Positions 19,097 to 26,858 are shown, numbered from the stretch's first letter. The stretch is DNA of 64,000 nucleotides from an uncultured Pseudohongiella sp. (GCA_951812715.1 OX638323.1:3452577-3516576); one strand, 5' to 3'. The notes: generated by a model from the sequence alone, not told the origin. A program made the numbers and translations.

Positions 19097-19417
19097 TCAC
19101 TCCCCACTCAGGTCATCGTAGTAAACCAGTGCAGGCATGTGCCTCCTGCCATGAACAATGCGCAAGACAACCGGCGCTCCATCGGCTGCATCCAGACACT
19201 TGAAGAAGATCACATGCCTCCGACAATTGATCGATCGCATGCCAAGGACGAAAAGGCTCCGATCCATGCCGGTTTCCGGGTTCCGCGCGATCAGTTCAAA
19301 GGCTCCCGCGATCTGACGATAATACGTCAGCCATTGCGCTCTGCCCCATGTCCTGGTTGTGAAATCGCGGATGTCCTCAAGGTCGAACCGGGCAAGGTCC
19401 GATAGCTGGATCGTCAT
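19097..19417 (-). CDS. parE: ParE-type toxin of a type II toxin-antitoxin module
   Basis: 106 residues of the RelE/ParE fold: starts MTIQLSDLARFDLEDIRDFT, with WLTYYRQIAGAFELIARNPETGM in the middle and the final VLRIVHGRRHMPALVYYDD strand pattern. ParE toxins usually poison DNA gyrase, while RelE relatives cut mRNA; sequence alone does not separate these with certainty. The antitoxin gene lies 12 nt upstream on the same strand. Confidence 0.88.
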   Translation of the reverse strand: MTIQLSDLARFDLEDIRDFTTRTWGRAQWLTYYRQIAGAFELIARNPETGMDRSLFVLGMRSINCRRHVIFFKCLDAADGAPVVLRIVHGRRHMPALVYYDDLSGE

Positions 19418-19429
19418 GCATCCCCGCTA

Positions 19430-19669
19430 CTATTCGAAAGCATCGGGTTCGAAGGCGCGGGCATCAAAAGATGTGAAAGCGCCGGCTTCGGCTTCGCTGG
19501 CCGCCTGTTCGAGATCGGCCTTCAATGCATAGAACTGGCGTGCGCCATCCTTGTCCATCAAGAGCCGTATTCCGGCGCGCACCACCTCGCTCAGATTGGC
19601 ATATGTACCTGATTTAATTTGCTTTTGCACATAATCTTGCATGGATTCGGTCAGGTGAACGTTGGGCAT
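19430..19669 (-). CDS. parD: ParD-type antitoxin
   Basis: 79 residues. The N-terminal ribbon-helix-helix reads MPNVHLTESMQDYVQKQIKS, then GTYANLSEVVRAGIRLLMD, typical of ParD DNA-binding dimers that repress their operon. The acidic C-terminal part (EQAASEAEAGAFTSFDARAF) should wrap the toxin. The ATG at 19669 is preceded by GGAGGAGC, which decides the start over an upstream in-frame codon. Confidence 0.9.
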   Translation of the reverse strand: MPNVHLTESMQDYVQKQIKSGTYANLSEVVRAGIRLLMDKDGARQFYALKADLEQAASEAEAGAFTSFDARAFEPDAFE

Positions 19670-19753
19670 CGACTGCTCCTCCATATGCTCGATAATATCA
19701 CTTTCTGACATACCTCAATAGCGAAACGGCAGATCGGCGATCACGAACGGTGA

Positions 19754-20161
19754 TCAAACTGGTCTGGTTTGTATTACTGCAACTTTTGGCAATTGCGCGA
19801 AATCTTGATTGAAGGTGTAAACGGCATCCGCACCCGATCGATTTGCGGCAGCGAGAATCATCCGGTCGGAGAATTCCGCGCCGCCATGCCGCATCGCAAT
19901 TGCAGCGCGAACTACGTCTTCGGCCGCTTCCACGAGAAGTTCTTCGCTGCCGACAAGATTTTCCAGCGTTGTAGCGATTTGATCACGGGATAAGCCGTAA
20001 GACCCGCCCAGCACCCATACCAATTCGAGAATGACTTCCCTGGAAACGAATCCGGAACGTTCCGGACCCAATGTTTCAATCAGGTCACGGGCGGCCTGCG
20101 CCTGCTTGTCATCGTCTTGCACGAGATAACGCACCAGAACATTGGTGTCGAGTGCGATCAT
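19754..20161 (-). CDS. vapC: VapC-type PIN-domain ribonuclease toxin
   Basis: 135 residues of PIN fold. Acidic metal-binding residues sit in MIALDTNVLVRYLV (Asp5), in the EVILELVWVL helix and in GGAEFSDRMILAAANRSGA; the final TFNQDF is also typical. VapC toxins cut specific RNAs, commonly initiator tRNA or 23S rRNA; the target is unknown here. The start codon shares a base with the stop of the upstream antitoxin gene, so the two are coupled. Confidence 0.93.
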   Translation of the reverse strand: MIALDTNVLVRYLVQDDDKQAQAARDLIETLGPERSGFVSREVILELVWVLGGSYGLSRDQIATTLENLVGSEELLVEAAEDVVRAAIAMRHGGAEFSDRMILAAANRSGADAVYTFNQDFAQLPKVAVIQTRPV

Positions 20162-20394
20162 TACCTGTTTGCCCCCTCGATGATCGCTTGCTGCATTTCC
20201 TCAAGCGATACCGGCTTGCCATGATACTTGAGTGATCCGAACAATCTGGAAATCGATCGGACGGGAATGATGCGCACCTCATTGTTTTCCAGAATTGCGT
20301 AACGAACTCGATCTCCAGGCTTCACCCCAAGCGCTTCGCGAACCGGTTTGGGCAATGTGGTTTGCCCTTTCGATGTTATGGCGGACTGAATCAT
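20161..20394 (-). CDS. vapB: AbrB/VapB-type antitoxin
   Basis: 77 residues. The N-terminal SpoVT/AbrB swapped-hairpin DNA-binding domain reads SAITSKGQTTLPKPVREALG, then VKPGDRVRYAILENNEVRIIPV. The C-terminal tail (SLKYHGKPVSLEEMQQAIIEG) should bind VapC. It is first in the vapBC operon and divergent from the short plus-strand reading frame at 20511. Confidence 0.93.
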   Translation of the reverse strand: MIQSAITSKGQTTLPKPVREALGVKPGDRVRYAILENNEVRIIPVRSISRLFGSLKYHGKPVSLEEMQQAIIEGANR

Positions 20395-20510
20395 GTCAGA
20401 TGTCTCCTCCTTTCAAGATTAATCTGTTCCTTTCAGTTTGAATAACACCTTACTAAATCAATATATGCCTTACTAATTGGATAAAGGCAAGGGAAAAATG
20501 CTCGAATCGA

Positions 20511-20756
20511 ATGTCGGCACCTCCAGAGGATATTCTGACCCATCGCGTGAAACAAATGGTCGGCCATATGGTGAGGCAAGTTATGGAGCAGCGAGATTGG
20601 GTGCTCGGCCAGACCGACGTGAAGTTACGGTCTGTGCCCTTCATCAAGGCGACACGCTATCGTCGGCCAGACTGGTCCAGCCGTGGATTTCGGCAGACCA
20701 CAGATTCTTCAACCTACTTGATCAACCACAACATCCGCCGAAAGCACTTCTGCTGA
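20511..20756 (+). CDS. Hypothetical protein, possibly truncated
   Basis: 81 codons. The first ~55 residues (HRVKQMVGHMVRQVMEQRDW, then KLRSVPFIKATRYRRPDW) look like real protein: amphipathic, with a basic aromatic end. I do not recognise the family. After RPDW the sequence loses character and ends by overlapping the tail of the retropepsin-like gene on the other strand by 48 nt, so this may be the front part of a gene broken by deletion or frameshift. Start uncertain; an AAGGGAA ribosome-binding-like site just upstream serves a different frame. Confidence 0.35.
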   Translation: MSAPPEDILTHRVKQMVGHMVRQVMEQRDWVLGQTDVKLRSVPFIKATRYRRPDWSSRGFRQTTDSSTYLINHNIRRKHFC

Positions 20757-21146
20757 AAGCTCCGTTTCAGTCTTATTGTAAATTACGCGCCACTTGTCGA
20801 TTATGTCTCGACCCAACAAGGAAGGAACCGTGGCGAGAACTTCCGACGGCTTGCAAATCCTTAATTCAATCTGATAGCCGTATAATTTCCCACTACCGAC
20901 GAAAGCAACGTAAGCTGGTTCAACAAACGTTTCGGACAATCCGCCAACCCCAAGAGTCTCCTCCATGTCACCGAGGTCGTCGAAGTCAATTCCCATCCGT
21001 CGCCCGTCAACAGGCATCAAAAGGGAAGAATCCGCGCCGGTGTCGAAAATGAACGATACATTGCCTCTTTTTTCCAGACGCGGCAGAAAAACATGCCCCT
21101 CGATGTAGGGCCGGCCTGATGTGTCCCCAAACCTTCCCCGCAACAT
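20709..21146 (-). CDS. Retropepsin-like aspartic protease family protein
   Basis: 145 residues without signal peptide. The catalytic-type motif FIFDTGADSSLL (Asp35-Thr-Gly-Ala) lies after a beta-rich start, and a second conserved hydrophobic-Gly element appears in VPSLLGRDIIDKW. This is the single-domain retropepsin/clan AA pattern, expected to work as a dimer. The natural substrate is unknown. The gene starts 1 nt after the stop of the DUF5678 gene, so the two are one transcription unit. Confidence 0.85.
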   Translation of the reverse strand: MLRGRFGDTSGRPYIEGHVFLPRLEKRGNVSFIFDTGADSSLLMPVDGRRMGIDFDDLGDMEETLGVGGLSETFVEPAYVAFVGSGKLYGYQIELRICKPSEVLATVPSLLGRDIIDKWRVIYNKTETELSAEVLSADVVVDQVG

Positions 21147-21147
21147 G

Positions 21148-21432
21148 CTACAGTATCAGAGTCCGTTGATTTCGCTCAATAAATCGAATTATCGCATCAC
21201 CAGGAGGCACCCCCTGTTTCTCAAGTTCTCGTATCAGTGATGACAAATCATCCGCCTTGGCTGAAACCTTACCCTGATACAACCCAACCCACTTCATTGG
21301 ATATTCATTGATCAGCCGCGGTTGATCCACCGACAGTATTTCAGCAGACTTCGAATACTCGTGCAGACCCTTGGCGATCTCCTCGGGATTTCCCCCGAAA
21401 AAAGTCACAGCCGGATCGTTTGGGTCATTCAT
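21148..21432 (-). CDS. DUF5678-like small protein
   Basis: 94 residues. The core LINEYPMKWVGLYQGKVSAK, then ADDLSSLIRELEKQGVPPGDAIIRFIE, matches the DUF5678 pattern (Y-P-x-K-W-V, a short beta hairpin with Gly, then a D-D-L helix and P-x-D). Function unknown. I favour the ATG at 21432, about 10 nt after GGGGGA; the ATG at 21450 or TTG at 21468 would extend it. It is coupled to the retropepsin-like gene. Its role in regulating or feeding that protease is only inference from pairing. Confidence 0.7.
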   Translation of the reverse strand: MNDPNDPAVTFFGGNPEEIAKGLHEYSKSAEILSVDQPRLINEYPMKWVGLYQGKVSAKADDLSSLIRELEKQGVPPGDAIIRFIERNQRTLIL

Positions 21433-21760
21433 TGTGTTCTGATCCCCCATCGTTCGCGCCTGTGCCAACAGCAGAAATGTGGTATTGATTCCACCTGGAA
21501 TTCATTTTCCGGAAACCTCCCTCTGTACGTGTGTATCGACCAGTATTGCCATACGCTGACACGTTAACCAGCCAGACCGGCACGGCGAATGACACTATAC
21601 ACCCAAAACGCTCTTTGCTACCCAACCTGCAATGCGTGGATTTGGCGCGCGCACCGCCCCACCGTACCGTTTGCGATAAATTTTTCCATTTAGGCCAATC
21701 GGCATCCGGTGATGAAAGATTTGCCGATTGCGGCTATATTCCAAGTCGAAATCGATCCCA
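21433..21760. other. Gene-free stretch between divergent genes
   Basis: 328 nt between the DUF5678 gene and the LysE-type gene. I see no convincing reading frame, RNA gene or repeat. It presumably holds the two divergent promoters, but no strong -35/-10 pair could be picked out. Confidence 0.5.
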
Positions 21761-22378
21761 ATGGAACAATTCATCACCATAGCTATAGCACATCTGTTCG
21801 CGGTTGCATCGCCGGGGCCGGATTTCGCCATCGTGCTCAAGCAAAGCGTGAACGGCGGGGTGCGGACGGGCCTCTGGACCAGTGCGGGAGTGGGTACGGG
21901 GATTTTTCTTCATGTCACTTATTGCCTGCTCGGAGTCGCCTTGCTGCTTTCCCGGGTGGACTGGCTGTTTGTCCTGGTCAAGCTGATCGCAGCGGCTTAT
22001 CTCGCCTGGCTCGGGCTGCAGGCGCTTTGGCACGCATGGCGGGCCGTCGACTCGGTGGAAGCGGACGGCGCCGCTGCGATACTCGCCCCGGCTCGGGCAT
22101 TCTCCACCGGCTTTCTCACCAACGGCCTCAATCCCAAGGCGACCTTGTTCTTTCTCGCGTTATGGACCGTAGTCATCAGCCCAGAGACGCCGGTGGGAAT
22201 CCAGGCGCTCTACGGCCTGTATCTGGCGCTGGCCACCTTTGTCTGGTTTGCCATGTTGTCAAGGCTGCTGGGGCAGCAGCGGGTGCGTGGCATGCTGCTT
22301 CGCTCGGGCAAGTGGTTCGAGGCCGGTATGGGCGTCGTGCTGCTGTTTCTCGCCGTGCAGATCGCCGTTACCGCTTGA
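21761..22378 (+). CDS. LysE/RhtB family amino acid exporter
   Basis: 205-residue membrane protein with about six helices. The N-terminal family signature is HLFAVASPGPDFAIVLKQSV with the conserved P-G-P-[DN]-F. AYLAWLGLQALWHAW and the TGFLTNGLNPKATLFF block follow, as in RhtB/LeuE exporters of homoserine, threonine or leucine. Exported substrate unknown. ATG at 21761, without an obvious Shine-Dalgarno. It converges with the lipoprotein gene, 1 nt apart. Confidence 0.92.
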   Translation: MEQFITIAIAHLFAVASPGPDFAIVLKQSVNGGVRTGLWTSAGVGTGIFLHVTYCLLGVALLLSRVDWLFVLVKLIAAAYLAWLGLQALWHAWRAVDSVEADGAAAILAPARAFSTGFLTNGLNPKATLFFLALWTVVISPETPVGIQALYGLYLALATFVWFAMLSRLLGQQRVRGMLLRSGKWFEAGMGVVLLFLAVQIAVTA

Positions 22379-22379
22379 A

Positions 22380-22754
22380 TCAGTTGAGCACGCGATAGCC
22401 GCGGCCGGACAGGCAGTTGCCGATCACGCGCTGGCGCTCGTCCAGCGCCCTGCCGGCGCCCTTGACCGAACCGGCCACCGCGCCGAGTCCCGCCAGGCGT
22501 TTCGCCGTATCGGAATTGCCGACCGATGCGCCCGCGACTGCGGCGGCAGCCGCTCCCGTAGTGGCGGCAACGGCAATCTGCCTGCCGACATTGACCTGGT
22601 CGGCATAGTCACGGCATTGCATCAGGTCGGCGTGATACATGGCGTAGTTAACGCCTTGCATGTCCACGACAGGCTCGGCGCCGATGAATTCCTCGATCGA
22701 ACCGCAAGCCGCGGTAGTGAGTGCGACCAAGATCGCAATGGAGAGATTTCGCAT
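22380..22754 (-). CDS. Glycine-zipper lipoprotein
   Basis: 124 residues. A signal peptide ends in the lipobox LTTAAC, so the mature protein is probably lipid-anchored. A central Ala/Gly-rich stretch (AATTGAAAAAVAGASVGN, then RLAGLGAVAGSVKGAGRAL) is a glycine-zipper-like segment. Two later cysteines (one before RDYADQ, one in GNCLSGRGYRVLN) could pair. Similar small proteins sit in the outer membrane or periplasm with unknown roles. GGGGA precedes the ATG at 22754. Confidence 0.75.
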   Translation of the reverse strand: MRNLSIAILVALTTAACGSIEEFIGAEPVVDMQGVNYAMYHADLMQCRDYADQVNVGRQIAVAATTGAAAAAVAGASVGNSDTAKRLAGLGAVAGSVKGAGRALDERQRVIGNCLSGRGYRVLN

Positions 22755-22955
22755 TTCGGTTCCCCCGTTTCGCAACACGGTGCGCTGAGACTTCGCCTTA
22801 CATTGAAAAGCAGGCAGTCTGAACGCAGACTTAATGTCGAAGAACAGTGTGCGCCGGGCATGGACCGCTTCCCATCGCTGCTGACACCCGGCGGAGTCGG
22901 CTGTACAATAATCCGTTGACCAATCGCAATGCCGAACCTTTGCAGGGGATCTGAA

Positions 22956-24005
22956 ATGGCAAACATGAAGCAGCTTGCGGCTGTTCCGACTTTACTCGGA
23001 CTTTCGCTTTCCAGCGCGGTAACGCTGGCCCAGGACGCGGGCAGGCCCGATCTCGAAGGCATCTGGACCAATGCCTCGCGTACGCCGCTTGCGCGGCCCC
23101 AAGGTATCGATCGGCTTGTGGTGACCGCCGAGGAGGCCAATCAAATCGTTGCCGAAATGGCCATCGCCGGAATTTCCGCGGAGAATATCGAGGCCGGCCC
23201 GGCCATTGATCCGGAAACCGGCGCCCCCCCGGCCGGCGCCCAAGATTTCGGCTTGCGCGGCTACAACTTGTTCTGGGTGGACCCAGGCTCGACCCTGGCT
23301 TACGTCAAGGGCGAATTCCGCACTTCCCTGATTGTCGATCCCCCAAGCGGGCGCGTTCCGAGGCTCGAGGTTCCCCTGGTCGATCTGAATCAGAACAACT
23401 ACGGCTATCGCTATTTGACCGGCATCGGCGACGCCAGCGGACCGGAAGCCATTCCCATATCCGAGCGCTGCCTGATCGGCTTCGGCAATACCGCCGGTCC
23501 CGGCATGATGGGCACTTTATACAACAGCAGTTACCAGTTCGTGCAAACGGACGAGTATGTCGTCATTTCGGTGGAAATGGCGCACGACGCCCGCATCGTT
23601 CCGATCTTTGACTCGGCGGAAGAGGCTCGGGCCAATTTGCGTCCGGAATCGCACCAGCCCTGGTTCGGTGATTCCCGCGGCTGGTACGAAGACGGCGCGC
23701 TGGTCGTCGAGACAGTCAATATCAACGGCTTGCAGATGTCGGAAAGTTCAGTGCCGATCTCGAGCGAAGGGCGCATAATCGAGCGATTCATGCGCTATTC
23801 AGATACCGAAGTCGTTTATCGGTTTACCGTCGAGGACGACAATCTCTACAGCCAGCCCTGGACAGCGGAGCTGAGCTACCACGCCATGGACGGAAACCTG
23901 TATGAATACGCCTGCCACGAAGGCAACTACTCCATGGCCGGCATTCTGGCCGGCGCCCGAATACAGGAAGTGGAAGCCGAACTCGGCGGCGATTCCGAGG
24001 ATTAG
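22956..24005 (+). CDS. Secreted protein of unknown function (YEYACHEGNYSMA family), paralogue 1
   Basis: About 349 residues with a signal peptide cut after VTLAQ. Mature part starts RPDLEGIWTNAS. The C-terminal signature YEYACHEGNYSMAGILAGAR, then a short acidic tail, is shared with the protein at 28496-29461. Other shared blocks are SERCLIGF/SERCIMGF, an NN-[YV]-Q-[FL]-VQT segment and the phrase HDARIV/HNARIV before a W-[EY]-x-D-[GT] element. Such proteins recur in marine gammaproteobacteria and Acidobacteria, often several per genome, with no known activity. GGGGA precedes the ATG. Confidence 0.7.
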   Translation: MANMKQLAAVPTLLGLSLSSAVTLAQDAGRPDLEGIWTNASRTPLARPQGIDRLVVTAEEANQIVAEMAIAGISAENIEAGPAIDPETGAPPAGAQDFGLRGYNLFWVDPGSTLAYVKGEFRTSLIVDPPSGRVPRLEVPLVDLNQNNYGYRYLTGIGDASGPEAIPISERCLIGFGNTAGPGMMGTLYNSSYQFVQTDEYVVISVEMAHDARIVPIFDSAEEARANLRPESHQPWFGDSRGWYEDGALVVETVNINGLQMSESSVPISSEGRIIERFMRYSDTEVVYRFTVEDDNLYSQPWTAELSYHAMDGNLYEYACHEGNYSMAGILAGARIQEVEAELGGDSED

Positions 24006-24028
24006 CGAAGGCGGGCCCAGGAATTTTC

Positions 24029-25039
24029 ATGGCCGCGGCAGCCCAACAGACGAACAGCCTAGTCGACAAGTTCGGCCGGCGGGTGGACTATATCCGCCTG
24101 TCGGTGACTGACCGCTGCGATTTCCGCTGTATCTATTGCATGACGGAAGAGATGCAGTTCGTGCCGCGCAAGCAGGTATTGACGCTGGAGGAGTTGTACG
24201 CCGTCGCTCGCGCCTTTACCGAACTCGGCGTGCGCCGCATTCGACTCACCGGCGGCGAACCTTTGGTGCGCTCCAATGTCATGCACCTGGTCGAACGTCT
24301 CGGCCGGCTTCCCGGCCTCGATGAATTGCTGTTGACGACAAACGGCAATCAGCTCGACAAGTACGCCGGACCGCTACAAGCGGCCGGCGTGAAACGCATC
24401 AATATCAGCCTTGACAGTCTGGACGCGGAGAAATTCCGGCGTATTTCCCGGGTCGGCAAACTGGATCGCGTGCTTGCCGGAATCGATGCCGCGATCGCCG
24501 CGGGATTCGACCGGCTGCGCATTAATTCGGTAGTCATGCGCGGCTACAACGAAGACGAAGTGCTGCCGCTGGTCGAATACGCGCTCGAGCGCGACATCGA
24601 CATCGCCTTTATCGAGGAAATGCCCCTGGGCGAGGCTTCCGATCATGACCGCGCGGACACTACCTGCAGCAATACCTGGGTGCGGGAGCGGATCGAAAGG
24701 CGTCACGAACTGCTCGACAGCGCGGTCAAGACCGCTGGCCCTTCGCGTTATGCCCAGGTGGTGGGCAGAAAGTCCCGGGTCGGTTTTATTTCACCGGTAA
24801 CACATAACTTCTGCGCCGACTGCAACCGCGTCCGCGTGACCGTGGAAGGGCGCCTGCTGCTATGCCTCGGCAACGAGCATTCAATGGACCTGCGCGCCAT
24901 TTTGCGCGATGACGGAAAAGATTTCGAAGATCTCAAGGCCGCCATTGTCGCGGCCATGGATCTGAAACCTGAACGGCATTATTTCTTTGAGAAGGATCAT
25001 GCCCAGCCGGTGCGTTTGATGAATATGACCGGCGGATAA
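24029..25039 (+). CDS. moaA: GTP 3',8-cyclase MoaA
   Basis: Radical SAM enzyme of molybdenum cofactor synthesis. The SAM cluster motif is CDFRCIYCM (CxxxCxxC). The C-terminal cluster cysteines are in HNFCADCNRVRVT and further on in LLLCLG. The protein ends with Gly-Gly, needed for activity in MoaA. RLTGGEPLVR is also diagnostic. 336 residues. moaB follows after 5 nt, so the two form an operon; other moa/moe genes are not in the window. Confidence 0.98.
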   Translation: MAAAAQQTNSLVDKFGRRVDYIRLSVTDRCDFRCIYCMTEEMQFVPRKQVLTLEELYAVARAFTELGVRRIRLTGGEPLVRSNVMHLVERLGRLPGLDELLLTTNGNQLDKYAGPLQAAGVKRINISLDSLDAEKFRRISRVGKLDRVLAGIDAAIAAGFDRLRINSVVMRGYNEDEVLPLVEYALERDIDIAFIEEMPLGEASDHDRADTTCSNTWVRERIERRHELLDSAVKTAGPSRYAQVVGRKSRVGFISPVTHNFCADCNRVRVTVEGRLLLCLGNEHSMDLRAILRDDGKDFEDLKAAIVAAMDLKPERHYFFEKDHAQPVRLMNMTGG

Positions 25040-25044
25040 GCCCC

Positions 25045-25539
25045 ATGGCAACGAAAACTTCTCTTGGTCTGGCCGTCGTCACCGTGTCGGACACTCGCAC
25101 AACGGAAACCGATACTTCCGGCGCCTTGCTCGCGCAAAAGCTCGAGGAGGAGGGGCATCGCCTGCATTCACGCAGCATCGTCAAGGACGATGTCTATCAA
25201 TTGCGCGCGCTCGTTTCAGCCCTGATCGCCGATTCGCGGGTGCAAGGCATATTGACTACGGGAGGCACCGGCTTTACCGCCCGGGACAATACCCGCAAGG
25301 CAATAACGCCACTGTTCGATGTTGAAATCGAGGGTTTCGGCGAACTCTTCCGGCAAATTTCATATACCGAAATCGGCAGCTCCACGGTGCAATCGCGGGC
25401 ATTTGGCGGTCTTGCCAACGGCACTGTAATATTCTGTCTGCCCGGCTCCACCGGCGCTTGCCGCACCGGTTGGGACCACGTCATCCGGGAACAATTGGAC
25501 AGTAGCCACAAACCATGCAATTTCGCGGAAAGGATTTAG
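25045..25539 (+). CDS. moaB: Molybdenum cofactor biosynthesis protein MoaB
   Basis: 164 residues of the MoaB/Mog fold. VTVSDTRTTETDTSGALLAQ opens the protein; GILTTGGTGFTARDNTRKAI and SRAFGGLANGTVIFCLPGS are the molybdopterin-binding loops. MoaB-type proteins adenylylate molybdopterin or are paralogues of MogA. Follows moaA by 5 nt. Confidence 0.96.
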   Translation: MATKTSLGLAVVTVSDTRTTETDTSGALLAQKLEEEGHRLHSRSIVKDDVYQLRALVSALIADSRVQGILTTGGTGFTARDNTRKAITPLFDVEIEGFGELFRQISYTEIGSSTVQSRAFGGLANGTVIFCLPGSTGACRTGWDHVIREQLDSSHKPCNFAERI

Positions 25540-25690
25540 CAGGCTCTGGGATATCAGAGTTTCCGCGCGACACGGGAATGTGACGCTGTATTCATCCGAG
25601 GCCGGTGAATGCGTGTGCAAGACCAGGCCACGCTTTTGTTTTGCGGTTATGAGAAATGCCATGGATGGAATTTCTCGGAGAAAACAAGCC

Positions 25691-25720
25691 AAAAAAATGC
25701 CGGGCCGCGATTGGCCCGGC
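25691..25720 (-). terminator. Intrinsic terminator of the small membrane protein gene
   Basis: On the minus strand an 8 bp perfect GC stem (GCCGGGCC / GGCCCGGC) with a 6 nt loop is followed by A and then seven T residues. It sits 45 nt after the stop of the 37-residue reading frame at 25766-25879, in a gap between plus-strand genes. The T-run shows it acts on minus-strand transcription. Confidence 0.88.
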
Positions 25721-25765
25721 AAACGGGCAACAGAAGGGCTTGAGGAAATCCCTTCTATAGGAGAA

Positions 25766-25879
25766 TCAAACCGTCGCAACCAGAATCAGAGCAGGAAGGG
25801 CCAGGGCGACCGCGACTTGCGCCAAGCTGACTACGGTAGCCTCCACAATCGGCAAGTATTTGATCGCTATTTCGCGCAT
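25766..25879 (-). CDS. 37-residue single-pass membrane peptide
   Basis: Read directly from the minus strand: a short charged start (MREIAIKYLPIVEA) and one long hydrophobic helix (TVVSLAQVAVALALPALIL), then VATV and stop. AAAGGA lies 8 nt before the ATG, and a strong terminator follows the stop, so this is an autonomous minus-strand gene in a 500 nt gap between plus-strand genes. Codon third positions are GC-rich like those of the neighbours. I do not recognise the family; function unknown. The upstream region is very AT-rich and contains an inverted repeat. Confidence 0.65.
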   Translation of the reverse strand: MREIAIKYLPIVEATVVSLAQVAVALALPALILVATV

Positions 25880-25916
25880 ATTCCGTTTCCTTTATCGATC
25901 GTCAAGGCAAGTAGCC

Positions 25917-25989
25917 GTGTTACCAAAAACGTTTCAAAAAGTAATGTTTTTGCCTTAAAAGTAGCAACTTTAGTCTTATGTGGTAACAC
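25917..25989. promoter_or_regulatory. AT-rich control region with 9-nt inverted repeat
   Basis: Between the small membrane gene and xthA. GTGTTACCA (25917-25925) and its complement TGGTAACAC (25981-25989) flank about 55 nt of AT-rich sequence. The arrangement suits paired operator half-sites or a regulated promoter of the minus-strand peptide gene; xthA starts 48 nt beyond. No regulator is known. Confidence 0.4.
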
Positions 25990-26036
25990 TTTTTCATTTT
26001 TCAATAGCCCAGACTAAAAAACACGGAAAATCCGCT

Positions 26037-26849
26037 ATGCGCATCATGACCTTCAATTGCAATGGCATCCGCTCGGCGGAGCGAAAAGGCTTTTTTGCCT
26101 GGCTGGCCGGTCGGGACCTAGACCTGGTCTGCTTGCAGGAAACCAAGGCGCAGGAACCGCAACTGCTCGAAATAGAAAAAAAATCGGGCGCCGCCGTGTT
26201 TCACCCGGGACGCTTTCATTGCTATTACTTCGACGCTGAAAAGAAAGGCTATTCCGGCACGGCGATTTTCTGCCGCGGGAAACCGCTACGAGTGCAACGG
26301 GGCTTTGGCTTCGACTTGGCCGACAGCGAGGGCCGCTACCTGCAAGTGGACTTCGAGGATGTGAGCGTGATTTCGCTGTATTTGCCTTCCGGCTCCGCCG
26401 GCGAGGAGCGCCAGCGACGTAAATTCGCGTTCATGGAGGCCTTCATGGCGCACTTGCGCGAACTGCGCGGTCATGACCGCGAGTATATAATTTGCGGCGA
26501 CTGGAATATCTGCCACCGGAAAATCGATTTGAAAAACTGGCGCTCGAACCAGAAGAACTCAGGCTTTTTGCCGGAAGAGCGGGCCTGGCTCGATATTTTG
26601 TACGACGAAGTGGGCTTTGTGGACGCCTTCCGCCAGGTGAATCCGGAAGCCGAACAATACACCTGGTGGTCCCAGCGCGGCGCGGCGCGGGCGAACAATG
26701 TCGGTTGGCGGCTCGACCTTCAGGTCATTACGCCGGGCCTGGCGGAGAAGGTAAAATCCGCCGAGATCGTCGACGGCATACACAATCCCGATGAGAAGTT
26801 TTCCGATCACGCACCCACCACGCTGGAATATGATTTGCGGATCGACTGA
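26037..26849 (+). CDS. xthA: Exodeoxyribonuclease III
   Basis: AP endonuclease and 3'-5' exonuclease of base excision repair, EEP fold, 270 residues. MRIMTFNCNGIRSAERKG starts the protein. LVCLQETKAQ holds the metal glutamate, YIICGDWNICH the active-site Asp and Asn, and FSDHAPTTLEYD the catalytic Asp-His pair. Start at 26037, since upstream in-frame codons lie in the AT-rich control region. Confidence 0.96.
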   Translation: MRIMTFNCNGIRSAERKGFFAWLAGRDLDLVCLQETKAQEPQLLEIEKKSGAAVFHPGRFHCYYFDAEKKGYSGTAIFCRGKPLRVQRGFGFDLADSEGRYLQVDFEDVSVISLYLPSGSAGEERQRRKFAFMEAFMAHLRELRGHDREYIICGDWNICHRKIDLKNWRSNQKNSGFLPEERAWLDILYDEVGFVDAFRQVNPEAEQYTWWSQRGAARANNVGWRLDLQVITPGLAEKVKSAEIVDGIHNPDEKFSDHAPTTLEYDLRID

Positions 26850-26858
26850 TGGTGCGCC

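Noticed and set aside
19097..21468. A phage-defence island
   Set aside because: No restriction, CRISPR, retron or abortive-infection effector was recognised; only toxin-antitoxin pairs and one unclassified protease pair are visible.
24006..24028. Molybdenum cofactor riboswitch before moaA
   Set aside because: Only 23 nt separate moaA from the upstream gene, too short for the Moco RNA motif.
25917..25989. CRISPR-like or riboswitch-like structure near xthA
   Set aside because: Only one inverted repeat pair is present, with no direct repeats and no aptamer consensus, so it is listed only as a possible control site.
25580..26017. A 145-codon plus-strand open frame between moaB and xthA
   Set aside because: It runs antisense through the terminator and the small membrane gene, has no ribosome site and reads as low-quality basic sequence.
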